Counted from the stretch's first letter, positions 38,572 through 48,520 are shown. The stretch: 64,000 nucleotides of DNA from Salinibacterium xinjiangense (GCF_014645015.1 NZ_BMLC01000003.1:279083-343082), one strand, 5' to 3'. Numbers and translations are program-made. The notes: generated by a model from the sequence alone, not told the origin.

Positions 38572-40479
38572 CTACGACGATGCAAAGGTCTGGGGGCTCG
38601 ACTCGAGTACCCCGGCCTCATGAAGGAGCTCGTAGAACCTTCCCGTGTTGGTTCCCCCGGCGTAATTAGTCGCTCGGCTGATGATGAGGCGCTGTTTTGC
38701 GCGGGATAGCGCGACGAAGAATGCTGACGTTGTCTCTTGCGCTTCACGCGCGTAGGACCACCACTGATTGTCGTCTAGTCCCAAGACGAAGACGGTGTGG
38801 TACTCCAAGCCTTTGCTGCGGTGAATCGTCATTAGTGAGACCGCGTCTTCGGCGGAAATTGCGATGAGGAGTTCCTGCCAACTCGAGGTTGCGCCTACTA
38901 CCGCGTCAGCACGCTCGGCAAGGCCAGCCATTACTTCACTAAGCGTCTCGGAGCCAAACTGCCCCGAGAACTGGGACTCGAGTGCCGATCTCCCGAGTGT
39001 GTCGATGGAGCGATCAAAGAAGACCTGACCCGAGACTGAGCCGAGAGGGTTTGCGGCCATCCAGGCACGCATGTCCGATGTCGCCGATGAAAGTAGATCC
39101 GCCGCCCGCCGAATTGCGATGTCTTCATGGCTTGGGGCGATGACTGGCACCAACGTATCGAGTGTCTCGGTCCACAGCGCCCCGTTGCCATTCGGCTCAA
39201 TTGACAAGCGAAGAAATGCAAGAGCGAGGACTGTTGCTTCGTGCTTCAGTATGTCCTGCAACGCAATTCGCGCGTACCGGGCGTCGTCATTTCGAAGTGC
39301 GATTCCATGCGCCGACAGAGCAGTTGTCAGATCCGATTCAAAGGCCACAATCTTCTGTTTGGCGAGGAGGGAGAAGTCGCTTGCTTTACGACCAGACGCG
39401 ATGATGTCGGACTTGATCCACGCGGCGATTTGCATGGCTTGCGTTCGCTCGTCCTGGAAACTCCAGATTGTCGCTGCCACGCCCGCGTCCGCTCGAGCTT
39501 GTGAAATCGCGGCAGGTATGCCTGGCTCAATCTCGCTCGCGACTCGGTGCTGAAGGTGAACCAGATCGGGTGACGATCGGAAGTTACTCAAGAGGTCATG
39601 GTGGGAGGCATTGAACACGCTCTCGAATCGGACCATTGCGTCATCCACAGCGCCGGCGAAACGCATGATCCTCTGCTTTCGATCCCCGACCGCTGTGACG
39701 CGTGTCGCTTGTCCGGCAAAGAGCGACTCAAGGAACGTGATCTGCGCGCCCGTCGTGTCTTGAAACTCGTCGATGAACACAAAGGGGTAAGTGGTTCGGA
39801 GTGCTCGAGCGATGGAGGGATTTCGCCGAACGAGCACCTCTGCTAAACGATTGAGCATCGTGAAATCGACTCGGGGGCGTTGCGGTGATTCCACATGTCT
39901 GTCCCACCAGGCCTGGATTGGATAGTCGGCGGAATCTTGGTCGAAGCCGTTTATTGGGAGCGGGAAGACGCCTAAATTGTCCATGAGGAAGCGACCTCCG
40001 AGCCCAAAGAAGGCCATCTGTCGATCCGACGGCGCAGCGGCCTGCAGCTCTGCCAAGACGTTCCCGATCTCGGTAGCGGTCCAGAATGTCAGGTCATAGC
40101 CATTCGGCTGCATTCTCCATGCGGGCGGGAGCGCGGTTCCGAAACGGTCGACTAAGCCCTTTGTGAACGCGTCGAAGGTCAGGGATACGAAGCGTCCGTT
40201 GTGCTGGGGAACCCGTTCCTCAACGCGTCTCGCGAGATTCTTCGCAGCGTCCCGTTTGAAAGAGATAGCGAGAATGCTCGATGGCTGAGAGCATTCCCCA
40301 GTCTGGAGGAGGTACGCGGCCTTCTGCGCGAGAAACTCGGTCTTACCCGACCCGGGACCAGCCGCAACATAGACGTTGCCTGGTGCGCGGAGGGCATCCA
40401 TGGCTGCCTGCTCGAGGCGAGCGACTCCGGTCGGTGTCCACAGCTCGGGCGAGACTAAACGCAATGTTGACCCGGTCAT
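38572..40479 (-). CDS. UvrD-like helicase of a Gabija-type defence pair (GajB-like)
   Basis: 635 residues, superfamily-1A helicase. Motifs in order: Walker A AAGPGSGKT (39-47), FVFIDEFQDT (Walker B), VGDRKQRIMRFAGA, LLSNFRSS, MTIHRSKGLEYHTVFVLG and VALSRAKQRLI. In Gabija systems GajB senses DNA ends and activates GajA. The gene overlaps the upstream OLD-type gene as ATGA, so the two are translated together. It is longer than the best-studied GajB (about 500 residues). Confidence 0.85.
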   Translation of the reverse strand: MTGSTLRLVSPELWTPTGVARLEQAAMDALRAPGNVYVAAGPGSGKTEFLAQKAAYLLQTGECSQPSSILAISFKRDAAKNLARRVEERVPQHNGRFVSLTFDAFTKGLVDRFGTALPPAWRMQPNGYDLTFWTATEIGNVLAELQAAAPSDRQMAFFGLGGRFLMDNLGVFPLPINGFDQDSADYPIQAWWDRHVESPQRPRVDFTMLNRLAEVLVRRNPSIARALRTTYPFVFIDEFQDTTGAQITFLESLFAGQATRVTAVGDRKQRIMRFAGAVDDAMVRFESVFNASHHDLLSNFRSSPDLVHLQHRVASEIEPGIPAAISQARADAGVAATIWSFQDERTQAMQIAAWIKSDIIASGRKASDFSLLAKQKIVAFESDLTTALSAHGIALRNDDARYARIALQDILKHEATVLALAFLRLSIEPNGNGALWTETLDTLVPVIAPSHEDIAIRRAADLLSSATSDMRAWMAANPLGSVSGQVFFDRSIDTLGRSALESQFSGQFGSETLSEVMAGLAERADAVVGATSSWQELLIAISAEDAVSLMTIHRSKGLEYHTVFVLGLDDNQWWSYAREAQETTSAFFVALSRAKQRLIISRATNYAGGTNTGRFYELLHEAGVLESSPQTFASS

Positions 40480-42419
40480 GGTTGCACTGCGCTACGAACT
40501 CTTTCGACGAGCTCCAGGAGCGACGGGGGCGCTTGATCGAAGTCGGCATGAGGGATCCTGCTCATGGCCTTGATGTGCGTACCGGGCTTGGAACGGTTCG
40601 TAAACAGGTAGCGGTACCAACGGAGATCATCAAGTTTGCGTTCTCTGTCGTCATCAGCAACTGGGCGCCAGTGCCAGTCGGTGTTCGAGGCCTGACCGGA
40701 GCCGAGCACCGCGTCAAAAGGGTCTGCCGTGCCCGGGCCGCGCTCTCCCGGTTCGAGCACCTTGTAGGCGTCGGGGAACTTGTTGAGAAGCGACATATCA
40801 AGGTCCAACGCAACCGAGAAGAAGACACCCAAACGTTTCAAGGCCTCAATGATCGCGACAAGCTGGATGATGTCGCTATTCAGTTCGTCGGTGATGTCAT
40901 CAGACGACGACAGGTCGGGGAGGTTCACAAGAGCGTCGACTTGCAGCGCTTCGAGATTCTTGACCGCGGTGCGTAGGCGGCCCGCACCGCCTCCGGCTCG
41001 TCCGAGGTCGAGGTCGAGCAGTGTTGCGTGCGGTATGCCCAGATCGTTAAGGAGTCGCCAAAAATGGTGGGTGTGGCGCCCACCCAGTGGGACCATGGCG
41101 ATGAAGGCTGGATCAAAATCGACTCCAATCGCACGCGCGATGATGGGAAGGACGATTTCTTCTGAAGCACCTTCGCCCAAGACGACATACTTTGCGAAAT
41201 AGATCTCAGGGTGAGCTTGGACCGCTTCTCGAAGGTACGTCGCGGCGTCGTCAGCGGCGACCGGAAGAGTCAGCGCGCGAACTCTTGCCGAGCCGCCGTC
41301 AGTCCGAAAGTGGCGAACCTTTGCTGGGTCGACCCGCGTAAGGGCGGCGGCTGAATGACTCGAGATAACAACCTGCCCTCGAGCTGACTGACCTAGCTCA
41401 AGCAGTTCTTGAACGATGCGCGATAGATAGAACGGAGCGAGACTATTCTCTGGTTCTTCGACCAAAACGATTGTGAGCGCTGGAAGGTATGCGCTTTCTG
41501 CATCGAACGGCAGCTGTGATCCGGGCGCTCCTACACTCGCTTCCAGCTCGAGCGCTGACGAAACCAATGACAGGTGTAACAAGGACCGTTGCCCATCGGA
41601 GAGCGCAGTTGCCGGCCTCGATGCAGTGGTGTGGTCAGGGGAGAACGTGAGTTCCGTGTTGCGTAAGAACTGCTCAAAGTCCGGCGCGATTGGCCTGAAT
41701 CTCGGTTGCGAGTGAACTCCCGAGCCATGCAGGGACGCCCATCGACGGGTTAGTGCATTCTCGATCTCCTGCAGAGGCGGCTCCGCGTGAAATGCCGCGT
41801 CTAGATCCGTCGACGCGGCAGATACTTTCTCCCGCAACGCCTCCGACCACCTGGCCGCGTTCCAGAGCCGTCCGCGAAGGAAAGATGCGAATTGCCTTGC
41901 ACCGTCTCGAGCTGCCGGCACGTAGATCACCTGGACGCGTGATCGTTCGGAAGCTAGTAGGACATGAGAATGAGTGGCATCAAAGGGTCCGCGTAGCACG
42001 GAAACTGCGAGTATCCGCGTTTCAATCGCTCCATCAACTGTCCCGTCTTGCGTCCAGGTCGATTGCAACACCACGCGGCACTTCAGGTGTCCGTCTTCTT
42101 CGGCGGCCATCCGACGAAAGAATTCCGGCACGCCAACAGCTTGAGCGTCACTATCAAGCTCCCGAAATGAGAGCATCACCTCGAGTTGGAGCTCACGCGT
42201 TGTGGCCTCCTCGTCACCTTCAGCGACATGGAAGTCGTCCACGCGCACCGTCCGCTCGTCATTGGTGACCCCAAAGACGCGCTGTAGTGCGCGGCAGGCG
42301 GACGTTTTTCCGGTCCCGTTGGTGCCGATCAGGGCAGTGAGATCTGTCGCTAGCGCGATTGTCACGGGCTCGGGACCAAACGCTTGAAAATTACGCAGAG
42401 TGACCGACTCAATACGCAT
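40476..42419 (-). CDS. OLD-family ATPase/TOPRIM nuclease (GajA-like)
   Basis: 647 residues. ATPase part: Walker A GTNGTGKT (32-39), signature-like LSDGQ (273-277), Walker B TIVLVEEPEN (316-325), and H-loop ISSHS (352-356). TOPRIM part: GEGASEE with Glu416, then LLDLDLGR with Asp469/Asp471. This is the layout of GajA, a sequence-specific nicking nuclease inhibited by ATP, and of OLD class 2 nucleases. With the UvrD-like gene it forms a Gabija-type anti-phage pair. A Retron or PARIS assignment is less likely, since neither uses this partner. Confidence 0.87.
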   Translation of the reverse strand: MRIESVTLRNFQAFGPEPVTIALATDLTALIGTNGTGKTSACRALQRVFGVTNDERTVRVDDFHVAEGDEEATTRELQLEVMLSFRELDSDAQAVGVPEFFRRMAAEEDGHLKCRVVLQSTWTQDGTVDGAIETRILAVSVLRGPFDATHSHVLLASERSRVQVIYVPAARDGARQFASFLRGRLWNAARWSEALREKVSAASTDLDAAFHAEPPLQEIENALTRRWASLHGSGVHSQPRFRPIAPDFEQFLRNTELTFSPDHTTASRPATALSDGQRSLLHLSLVSSALELEASVGAPGSQLPFDAESAYLPALTIVLVEEPENSLAPFYLSRIVQELLELGQSARGQVVISSHSAAALTRVDPAKVRHFRTDGGSARVRALTLPVAADDAATYLREAVQAHPEIYFAKYVVLGEGASEEIVLPIIARAIGVDFDPAFIAMVPLGGRHTHHFWRLLNDLGIPHATLLDLDLGRAGGGAGRLRTAVKNLEALQVDALVNLPDLSSSDDITDELNSDIIQLVAIIEALKRLGVFFSVALDLDMSLLNKFPDAYKVLEPGERGPGTADPFDAVLGSGQASNTDWHWRPVADDDRERKLDDLRWYRYLFTNRSKPGTHIKAMSRIPHADFDQAPPSLLELVERVRSAVQP

Positions 42420-42630
42420 TGACCCCCCAAACGTGATTAGAACTCTGTACGAGCGAAGTCTGACATCCCGACAGTACTGAGTGGATCACATTTGGCTCGT
42501 AAAAGTTTCTAGAAGGCCGATCCGATGGCTTTTCAGTCTCGACTGAGTCCCCGACTGAACTGCACTGCGGGCCGACGTACTCACACGAGAAGGCGCACGC
42601 GATCTTGTCGCATTGGGTACGCTCGGCGTC

Positions 42631-43773
42631 ATGTCGGAAATCGCGGGATCAGCTCCATCGCGGCCAAGGATTCGCTGGTGGCTAGCTGGTCTTCTGACTG
42701 TTGAGGGCCTCGCCGTTATTGCCGCGGGATACGTTTTCGCTCGAGGCTTCATTGTCACCGATGCGATCGATCAGAACTACGCCTCAGGCGTAGCAGTCAA
42801 TATCGGAACTTCTCTCCTGCTCGCTGCGGCTCTCGTGCTGTTTGAGCGCGCACTGGTAACGACGGCGGAACGAGCCGCGGAGAGGGCCGCCGGTCCGATT
42901 CGCGCGGAGGCCGCAGCGGCCCGAGCCGAAAGCTAGTCGGTGCGACAGGAGAACGCTCAGTTGACCGAACGCACGGCAGTCCTCGAGAGCCGACTTCTCG
43001 ATCTGGATGAACAACTTCGAGCCCGCGCGAACGCGGAGACGCAAGATCGGGCCCGCAGTTTTGCAGCCTTGACCGACACGATTGACCGTCGCACAATCTT
43101 GGATGTTATGGACGCGGCGAGTGGCATAAACGCGCTCGACCGCCACTCTTGGACCGGAAGGAGCGGACGAATAACCGTACCTGCGGGCGAGGGGTTTGAC
43201 GCTCCGCGCATTGCGATCGAGTACGCGATGTTCGACGAGGACAACTGGAACAGCGAGGACGTGCCGCTCCTTCGTCTGAGCGTCATAGGGATGGAGGACG
43301 AAAGCGTCGTCTGGGACGAGGATGATGATGCCGTCCAGGTCTTTGCGGAGATTCGGCAGATGATGATTCGTCGCGGAGAGGCGAGACGAACTGGTCCTCT
43401 TTCGCCGATGGCGTTTTTCAAAAACTTTAGTGAAGCCACACAGGAAGCGACCTGGAGTCGAAGCGGAAGCCCCGAGGGGTGGGTGACCGATACCCCCGTG
43501 CTCGAAATGGTGGAAGAAGACTGGATGATCACGAATAATGGAATCGAAGTCCGTGACCTCGGGATCGTGATCAGGCGAGATCAATACCCGCATAATGTGC
43601 CAGGGCAAGAACGGACCGGATACAGCGTGGGCAGTGCGCCGGATCACCTAGACAGCTCGACTTGGGAGTGCTGCGGAAAGGGGACGTTCTTATTTCACCG
43701 GCCCGGTCTCAAACGCGCTTTGGGGAAACTATTCATCCGAATCACCATTCTGAGTTTCGCAAAGTACTTTTGA
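42631..43773 (+). pseudogene. Two-helix membrane/coiled-coil protein split by an in-frame stop
   Basis: The first part (42631-42936) has two membrane helices (WLAGLLTVEGLAVIAAGYVFA and VNIGTSLLLAAALVLFE) and an Ala/Arg/Glu-rich coiled-coil start. It ends at TAG 42934-42936. The same frame goes on at once with RQENAQLTERTAVLESRLLDLDEQL, a continuing coiled coil, and a 200-residue soluble domain to 43773. One gene with a nonsense mutation fits best; re-start at GTG 42940 is possible, but no ribosome site precedes it. The soluble domain was not recognised. It lies 190 bp from the divergent Gabija-like operon. Confidence 0.6.
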
Positions 43774-43893
43774 GCTCCGTTTGATGGACGGTGCGCGTGC
43801 GCCGTGCTCATATTCACGAGTCCTGAGGTCCGAAAGTATGTTCGAGTATCAAAAGGATAAACCTGTCTCCCGCGATACGCCAAGAGGTACCTG

Positions 43894-44234
43894 TTGGGCA
43901 CGAACAAGCGCTGCGCCGACGCCATCGATAAGCGAATGTCCGTCAACACCGACGCGATCATGCGTGACCGACAGCCGGCAAGCTTGACCAAGAGTGAGCT
44001 AAAACTCGACCGGCTGCCTTTGAAGCGCACGCCCGTTCCCATCGCTGCTCGGGCCTGGATCCACTACGACACGATCGCGCTCCGACTGCTCTTTGGTGGG
44101 CGTTCGTGCCCGAGTTGCGCTTCCGCGGGGCGCTTTTTGGCGATGCGATCATCTTGGGGCAGCCCGACTCGGACGGCAATAGCACGGACGTTCCCACGGC
44201 GATGGGTGCACTGATTCGGATGTGGCTCGGGTAG
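43894..44234 (+). pseudogene. Truncated and fused remnant of a small island gene family
   Basis: A TTG start at 43894 with AAGAGG upstream leads to LGTNKRCADAIDKRMSV and later LKLDRLPLKRTPVPIAARAWIHYDTIALRL, clearly related to the gene at 56077. After about 44,090 the similarity stops. A second fragment in another frame (GALFGDAIILGQPDSDGNSTDVPTAMG, to the stop at 44232) takes over; it recurs near 46,640. This looks like a fusion of two broken genes. Confidence 0.6.
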
Positions 44235-44240
44235 TGGCCG

Positions 44241-45128
44241 CTACGCGCGCGCGTCGTCACTGTCCGCTGCGGCGGCGGCTCGGTTGGCGACTTCTCTGTC
44301 GATGACTCGGAGAAGTAGATCGGCCAGGTGCACGATGTCTGCAGCTTCATCCGGGTCGCTGTACTCGACCGTGCGGTGAGAGCTCGGGTTCTTGAATGCT
44401 GTCACAGCCCCGAGGAACAGTTGAAGAAATCCTTCCTGCTCCGCGGGGGTTTCTGCAGAGATGACGAAAGAGCCCGTGCCGAGCCGAAGAGCGTCGGTGA
44501 CAAGCTGTCGGCCGTACTTGTCGGGTCCGAATCCCGCCGCTTCACGGAGCGCAACCTCGACTTCCTTCATTGCGGCGAAGACTGCTACTTCGTAGTTGCC
44601 TCGCTCGAAGTTGTTGAGGGCGGCGTCACGCAGACGTGGATGCAGTCCCTGGCTCAGTTTGCGTCGGGCTTCGACATGGAGCGACGTTCCTGCTTCTAGT
44701 GCGGAACGACCGGCGTTGCTAATCGTCCATTCAGATCCCGCACCTGAGCTCCACGCAGCTGGGCCAAGCAATCCGCCGGCGATGAGCCAACTCATGCCTT
44801 CGCTGATCACGGAGGGAATCAGGGAACCTAGCTGGTGCAACGGCCGGCCGGCCACCCTGGGCTGGCTGGAATTGACGCTTGCATGCGCGTGTGCGGCCAT
44901 ATTCGGCGCACTCCATGACTCTTTGCCCGACTCGTGCATCGCGCGAAGGATCTCCATCCCGAGTGCCGGCGTGTCTAGATCCACCAACTGCCCTATGGTG
45001 AACGCCTTCTGGGCTATGTCGACGCGCACTGCGCGCACCTCGTCCGCGATCTCGTCCATTCGACCATTGTGGGCCACAGGTCGAGCTGCAGCCTCCAGTG
45101 CGGAACCCGCGTCGCTCACCGTTGTCAT
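44241..45128 (-). CDS. TIGR02391 (Ymh) family protein
   Basis: 295 residues. The C-terminal part (about 155-275) matches the Ymh/TIGR02391 family: FERGNYEVAVFAAMKEVEVALREAAG and LFLGAVTAFKNPSSHRTVEY, with the conserved KNPxxH (246-251). This domain is HEPN-like and may be an RNase. The N-terminal half has a region around ISEGMSWLIAGGLLGP that could be a winged helix. It starts 18 bp from the divergent HEPN/Toprim gene; an internal ATG (45062) is an alternative. Target unknown. Confidence 0.8.
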   Translation of the reverse strand: MTTVSDAGSALEAAARPVAHNGRMDEIADEVRAVRVDIAQKAFTIGQLVDLDTPALGMEILRAMHESGKESWSAPNMAAHAHASVNSSQPRVAGRPLHQLGSLIPSVISEGMSWLIAGGLLGPAAWSSGAGSEWTISNAGRSALEAGTSLHVEARRKLSQGLHPRLRDAALNNFERGNYEVAVFAAMKEVEVALREAAGFGPDKYGRQLVTDALRLGTGSFVISAETPAEQEGFLQLFLGAVTAFKNPSSHRTVEYSDPDEAADIVHLADLLLRVIDREVANRAAAAADSDDARA

Positions 45129-45146
45129 GTTCGCTAGGGTCGGCGA

Positions 45147-46490
45147 ATGGGTTCATGGTGGAATATCGAGATCGGTGGGCGGGCCGCACCCATTTGGGGC
45201 AAGAATTACGTTGGTGACGACCTGATGCTGCTGTTCAACGATGATGACTTTCATGTGAGCGCAGCAAAACTGGAAGCGCTGGAAGACGATGAGCCCTCGA
45301 GCATCGACACCGATGATCCATCTGCGTCCCGGCGCACGGACTTGATGGGGTATTCATCAAACGCAGGCGCCCTTCGCCAGCGCCTGCAGCTTCAGGGGTT
45401 CTCGACGCAATGGGTGCGTCGACTCACCGCCGCCTACTTCGACGATCAAGAGGACGAGTGGCGGGACGAGGGGGGAAACCTTCGGGGGTTGTTTCCCAAT
45501 GGCGACGCCATTGCGGCGGCACTGGCCACGCGGTCGGGCATGAGGGCGGGCGCGGGCATCCCTCCGGATCGCCGAACTCAACCCAGGGAAGCCTTCTTAC
45601 ATGAAAAATGGGGCGAGCTGCATGAAGCCTTCGACGACCCGAGGTTCGCGCTAGCACTCTCACTGAGCAACGCTCGAAGCGCCACCCGAGTAGAACTCGA
45701 CCTCACGGACCTTGTGTTGGGAGGGTGGATGGAAGCTTCCGAGACCCCACATCGCGAGGCGCGCCTACGAATGGCAGCCGCTGTCGGGGCAGACGGACCC
45801 GTGATCGTGATCACCGAGGGAGCGAGCGACGCCCGGCGCCTCCAGCGTTCGATCGAAATCTCATCGCCGCATGTGGCCCACGTCTTCACATTTCTCGACT
45901 TCGACCTCCGCCCCCCAGGCGGTACTGATCGAGTCGTGTCTCTGACCAAAGGCATGGCCGCCGCCGGCGTCATGAACCGTGTCATCGCCGTCCTGGATAA
46001 CGACACTGCGGGTAGGGACGCCAAAGCTCAGCTCGCTGGCCTTCAACTCCCGCTGCAGGTCGTCGTTATCTGTCTGCCTGAGGTGTCATACGCGAAAAAC
46101 TATCCGACGCTTGGGCCGACGGGCGACGGCGTCGAGAACGTCAACGGCCGAGCAGTCTCCATGGAGTTCATGTTCGGTGAGAAAGTGCTCCGTGACAACA
46201 CAGGCTCCCTGGCTCCCGTTCGCTGGCACGCATTCAACGAGCGCATCGGTGAATATCAGGGACATCTCGCACCCGGCCACAAGACCGACGTCAACAACAA
46301 GATTGACGCGGCGCTTTCGTCAACAGCGGAGCGCGCTCTCCCGAGCCAAATCGCCGAAGGTTGCGCGCGGCTCGCCGCCGCGCTCATCGGGGCAGCCACT
46401 CCGGCACCGCGGATACCCGCGTCGGAAGAATCGGTCCTCAGCGCCACATGGCGACGTAACCCTTTCGCCGAAATGCAATTAGGGGATTGA
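45147..46490 (+). CDS. HEPN/Toprim-associated domain protein
   Basis: 447 residues. The N terminus (MGSWWNIEIGGRAAPIWGKNYV) fits the HEPN/Toprim N-terminal domain. From about residue 218 there is a TOPRIM domain: VIVITEGASD (Glu224), FTFLDFDLR (Asp251/Asp253) and VIAVLDNDTAGRDAK (Asp284/Asp286), a DnaG-like acidic pattern. Families with this layout are found in defence islands. It is divergent from the Ymh gene. Whether it cuts DNA or RNA is not known. Confidence 0.75.
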   Translation: MGSWWNIEIGGRAAPIWGKNYVGDDLMLLFNDDDFHVSAAKLEALEDDEPSSIDTDDPSASRRTDLMGYSSNAGALRQRLQLQGFSTQWVRRLTAAYFDDQEDEWRDEGGNLRGLFPNGDAIAAALATRSGMRAGAGIPPDRRTQPREAFLHEKWGELHEAFDDPRFALALSLSNARSATRVELDLTDLVLGGWMEASETPHREARLRMAAAVGADGPVIVITEGASDARRLQRSIEISSPHVAHVFTFLDFDLRPPGGTDRVVSLTKGMAAAGVMNRVIAVLDNDTAGRDAKAQLAGLQLPLQVVVICLPEVSYAKNYPTLGPTGDGVENVNGRAVSMEFMFGEKVLRDNTGSLAPVRWHAFNERIGEYQGHLAPGHKTDVNNKIDAALSSTAERALPSQIAEGCARLAAALIGAATPAPRIPASEESVLSATWRRNPFAEMQLGD

Positions 46491-46843
46491 TCATGGACCG
46501 TGGCCCAAGCCATTTGGCCATTCTCCCGTTTTTGGCCATCATGAGTCTGCGACTACTCAGTTGACTGCATTTTAATCAGGTTTGGCGGGTCGGAACCGTT
46601 TCGGTGCTGACTGGACGTCGTCGGGGTGCTGTTCAGCGCGCGACAAAACATCTTCACGGTTTTCGTGGGGCAGCCTGACTTGGAAGGCAGCAGCACCGAC
46701 GTTCCCCCAAGCGATCGGCGCTCTTTATCCGGCAGTAGCTCCGGTAATCGGCTTGGCGCGGCCGCATCGTCACATTGCGTCGGGTCGTCCGCGGCTTCTG
46801 CCCGCAGAACCACTCAAACGTCTGAATAGACCATCATGGACTC
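46491..46843 (+). other. Intergenic stretch with a gene remnant
   Basis: About 46,600-46,720 reads FSARQNIFTVFVGQPDLEGSSTDVPPSD, matching the GALFGDAIILGQPDSDGNSTDVPTAMG fragment at 44,120-44,210 in the same orientation. No full gene is open. The two copies flank the Ymh plus HEPN/Toprim module. The remaining 120 bp to the PIN gene show no clear site. Confidence 0.5.
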
Positions 46844-48163
46844 ATGATCACCGTCGTCCCGGACTCCAACTCACTCTTCGGGTCCGGGTGGATCTGTTCC
46901 GTCCAGGGAGAGAGACTTGCCGATCTCGCCGCAGCGGGCTCATGCCGAGTGGCGCTGCCTGAAGTCGTTCTCGACGAACTCGAGCGGCACGACCGCGAGT
47001 CGCTGCGATCAAAGAAAGATAAAGCGAGGGCAGCGCTTAGCGACGTGAGTTCCGCAATCGATCTGGACGAGATCGCGGGAGCTTTCGATAAGCTCCTCGA
47101 CAAGATCAGCACGAACCGTGGCGCATTGCTCGCGCGTGAAGGTATTACTTCCGCGCCGGTCCCGAAAGACGTCACTCTCTCGCTCGTTGAGCGTGATCTT
47201 CGACGGCAGCGTCCCTTCATGGAGACCGACAGCGGCAGGAAGAAGTCCTTCGGTTTCCGCGACGCCGTGATCTGGGAGACGCTCCTGGCAATTCTTGAGT
47301 CAGACGACACAGCGGGCTTGGTGTATTTCGTCACACAGGATGCGGGATTCTTAGACAGAGATGCGAGCAATCCGGAGCTTCACCACGACCTGCAGCGGGA
47401 CCTAGACCAACGCACCATTGACCGTGCTCGTGTCGTAGTTGTCGACTCCCTCTCCGACGTGGTGGAGGCCATCAACACAGCCGTTGCCGAGGACAACGCG
47501 CTCGAGGCGGAAGCCGAGGCGGCGACAGCCAAGGTCGCCGTGGCGACCGACGAGGGGGCAGCGCGAGCGGCCGCGACTGTGGCGTCGACTGATGCCGAGG
47601 CAGAGCGTGTCGAATTGCTCAAGGAAAAGCAGTCACGGGCCTTCCTGCTTCGTGCGCGCGCTTCAGAGGTCGCGCGTCATGCCGAACTCGTCCGGGTGGC
47701 GAGCGACACGCTCGAGTCGCTTGTCAGTGAAGAGATCTCAGAGCAGATGGTCTACGGCGGGGAATACGACTATCCGGCCTTCGTGAACTTTCAAGTGCCA
47801 GCGATGGAAAGCGCCACTATCGATGCGATTGACCTCGAGACGGAGTTCGTCTTCGAGGAGACCACTGCAGAGACCGTCACAGGAAGAGCTGATGTCATCG
47901 TGTCAATCGAAGGTGCGACCTACAAGAGCGATTACTTCAGCGCAAATCACGACGATCTGGATCTGATCGGCGATCTGAATGATCACTATTTCTCGACCTC
48001 GACTTCTGCCCACGTGTCCGCGGTGATCACGATCGACGTCAGTGACGGTCACGGAGAGTTCACGGGCGTAAGCATTGTGCTTGTGGACCGGCCGGACAAG
48101 CTGGAACGTGAGCCGCAGGTTGACCCTGAGCATCACGGGCAATCTGACCAGGTTTGGGGCTAG
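46844..48163 (+). CDS. PIN-domain protein (possible RNase)
   Basis: 439 residues. The N-terminal 190 form a PIN-like domain: TVVPDSNSLFG (Asp7), ALPEVVLDELERHDR, GFRDAVIWETLL, and YFVTQDAGFLDRDA, giving the four acidic residues that bind metal. An Ala/Glu-rich coiled coil (about 205-275) follows, then an acidic beta-rich end (DLETEFVFEETTAETVTGRADVIVSI). It resembles the DUF4935 group. No antitoxin gene is adjacent, so a defence or RNA-processing role is inferred from the setting only. Confidence 0.7.
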   Translation: MITVVPDSNSLFGSGWICSVQGERLADLAAAGSCRVALPEVVLDELERHDRESLRSKKDKARAALSDVSSAIDLDEIAGAFDKLLDKISTNRGALLAREGITSAPVPKDVTLSLVERDLRRQRPFMETDSGRKKSFGFRDAVIWETLLAILESDDTAGLVYFVTQDAGFLDRDASNPELHHDLQRDLDQRTIDRARVVVVDSLSDVVEAINTAVAEDNALEAEAEAATAKVAVATDEGAARAAATVASTDAEAERVELLKEKQSRAFLLRARASEVARHAELVRVASDTLESLVSEEISEQMVYGGEYDYPAFVNFQVPAMESATIDAIDLETEFVFEETTAETVTGRADVIVSIEGATYKSDYFSANHDDLDLIGDLNDHYFSTSTSAHVSAVITIDVSDGHGEFTGVSIVLVDRPDKLEREPQVDPEHHGQSDQVWG

Positions 48164-48511
48164 CTATCGGCTGCGATTTCTAACTCGTTTTCCCTCCACC
48201 GATTCTCCCTTCATCGACGGGAGGGGGTGATGGTGTCGGCGGAACGTATTTGATCGGCTCCATCCCTCGTTCTCCAACCCGACGAATGATCTGCCGTCGC
48301 GCCCTAGAGTGCAGAGATGCCCACCCGATGTTGCCCGCAGCTGCGTTAGTGAAGCAACCCAGCAGTCTCCCTATCTCACGCCAAAGTTCGCTGAACCTAA
48401 AACCGTGATGAGACGCGATCCTCAGGTGGTCGTGTCATGGAGAATCGGGGCATTCTCGAGTTCTGACTACCGAAGTGACGACAACCCACTAGATCCGCTT
48501 CGGTCGACCTC
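48164..48511. other. Intergenic region before the excisionase gene
   Basis: 348 bp. CCCTCC (near 48,191) pairs with GGAGGG (near 48,222), a weak hairpin that may end the PIN gene. The rest should hold the xis-int promoter and perhaps the attP site, but no repeat of the tRNA ends was seen. Confidence 0.4.
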
Positions 48512-48520
48512 TTGATAAGA

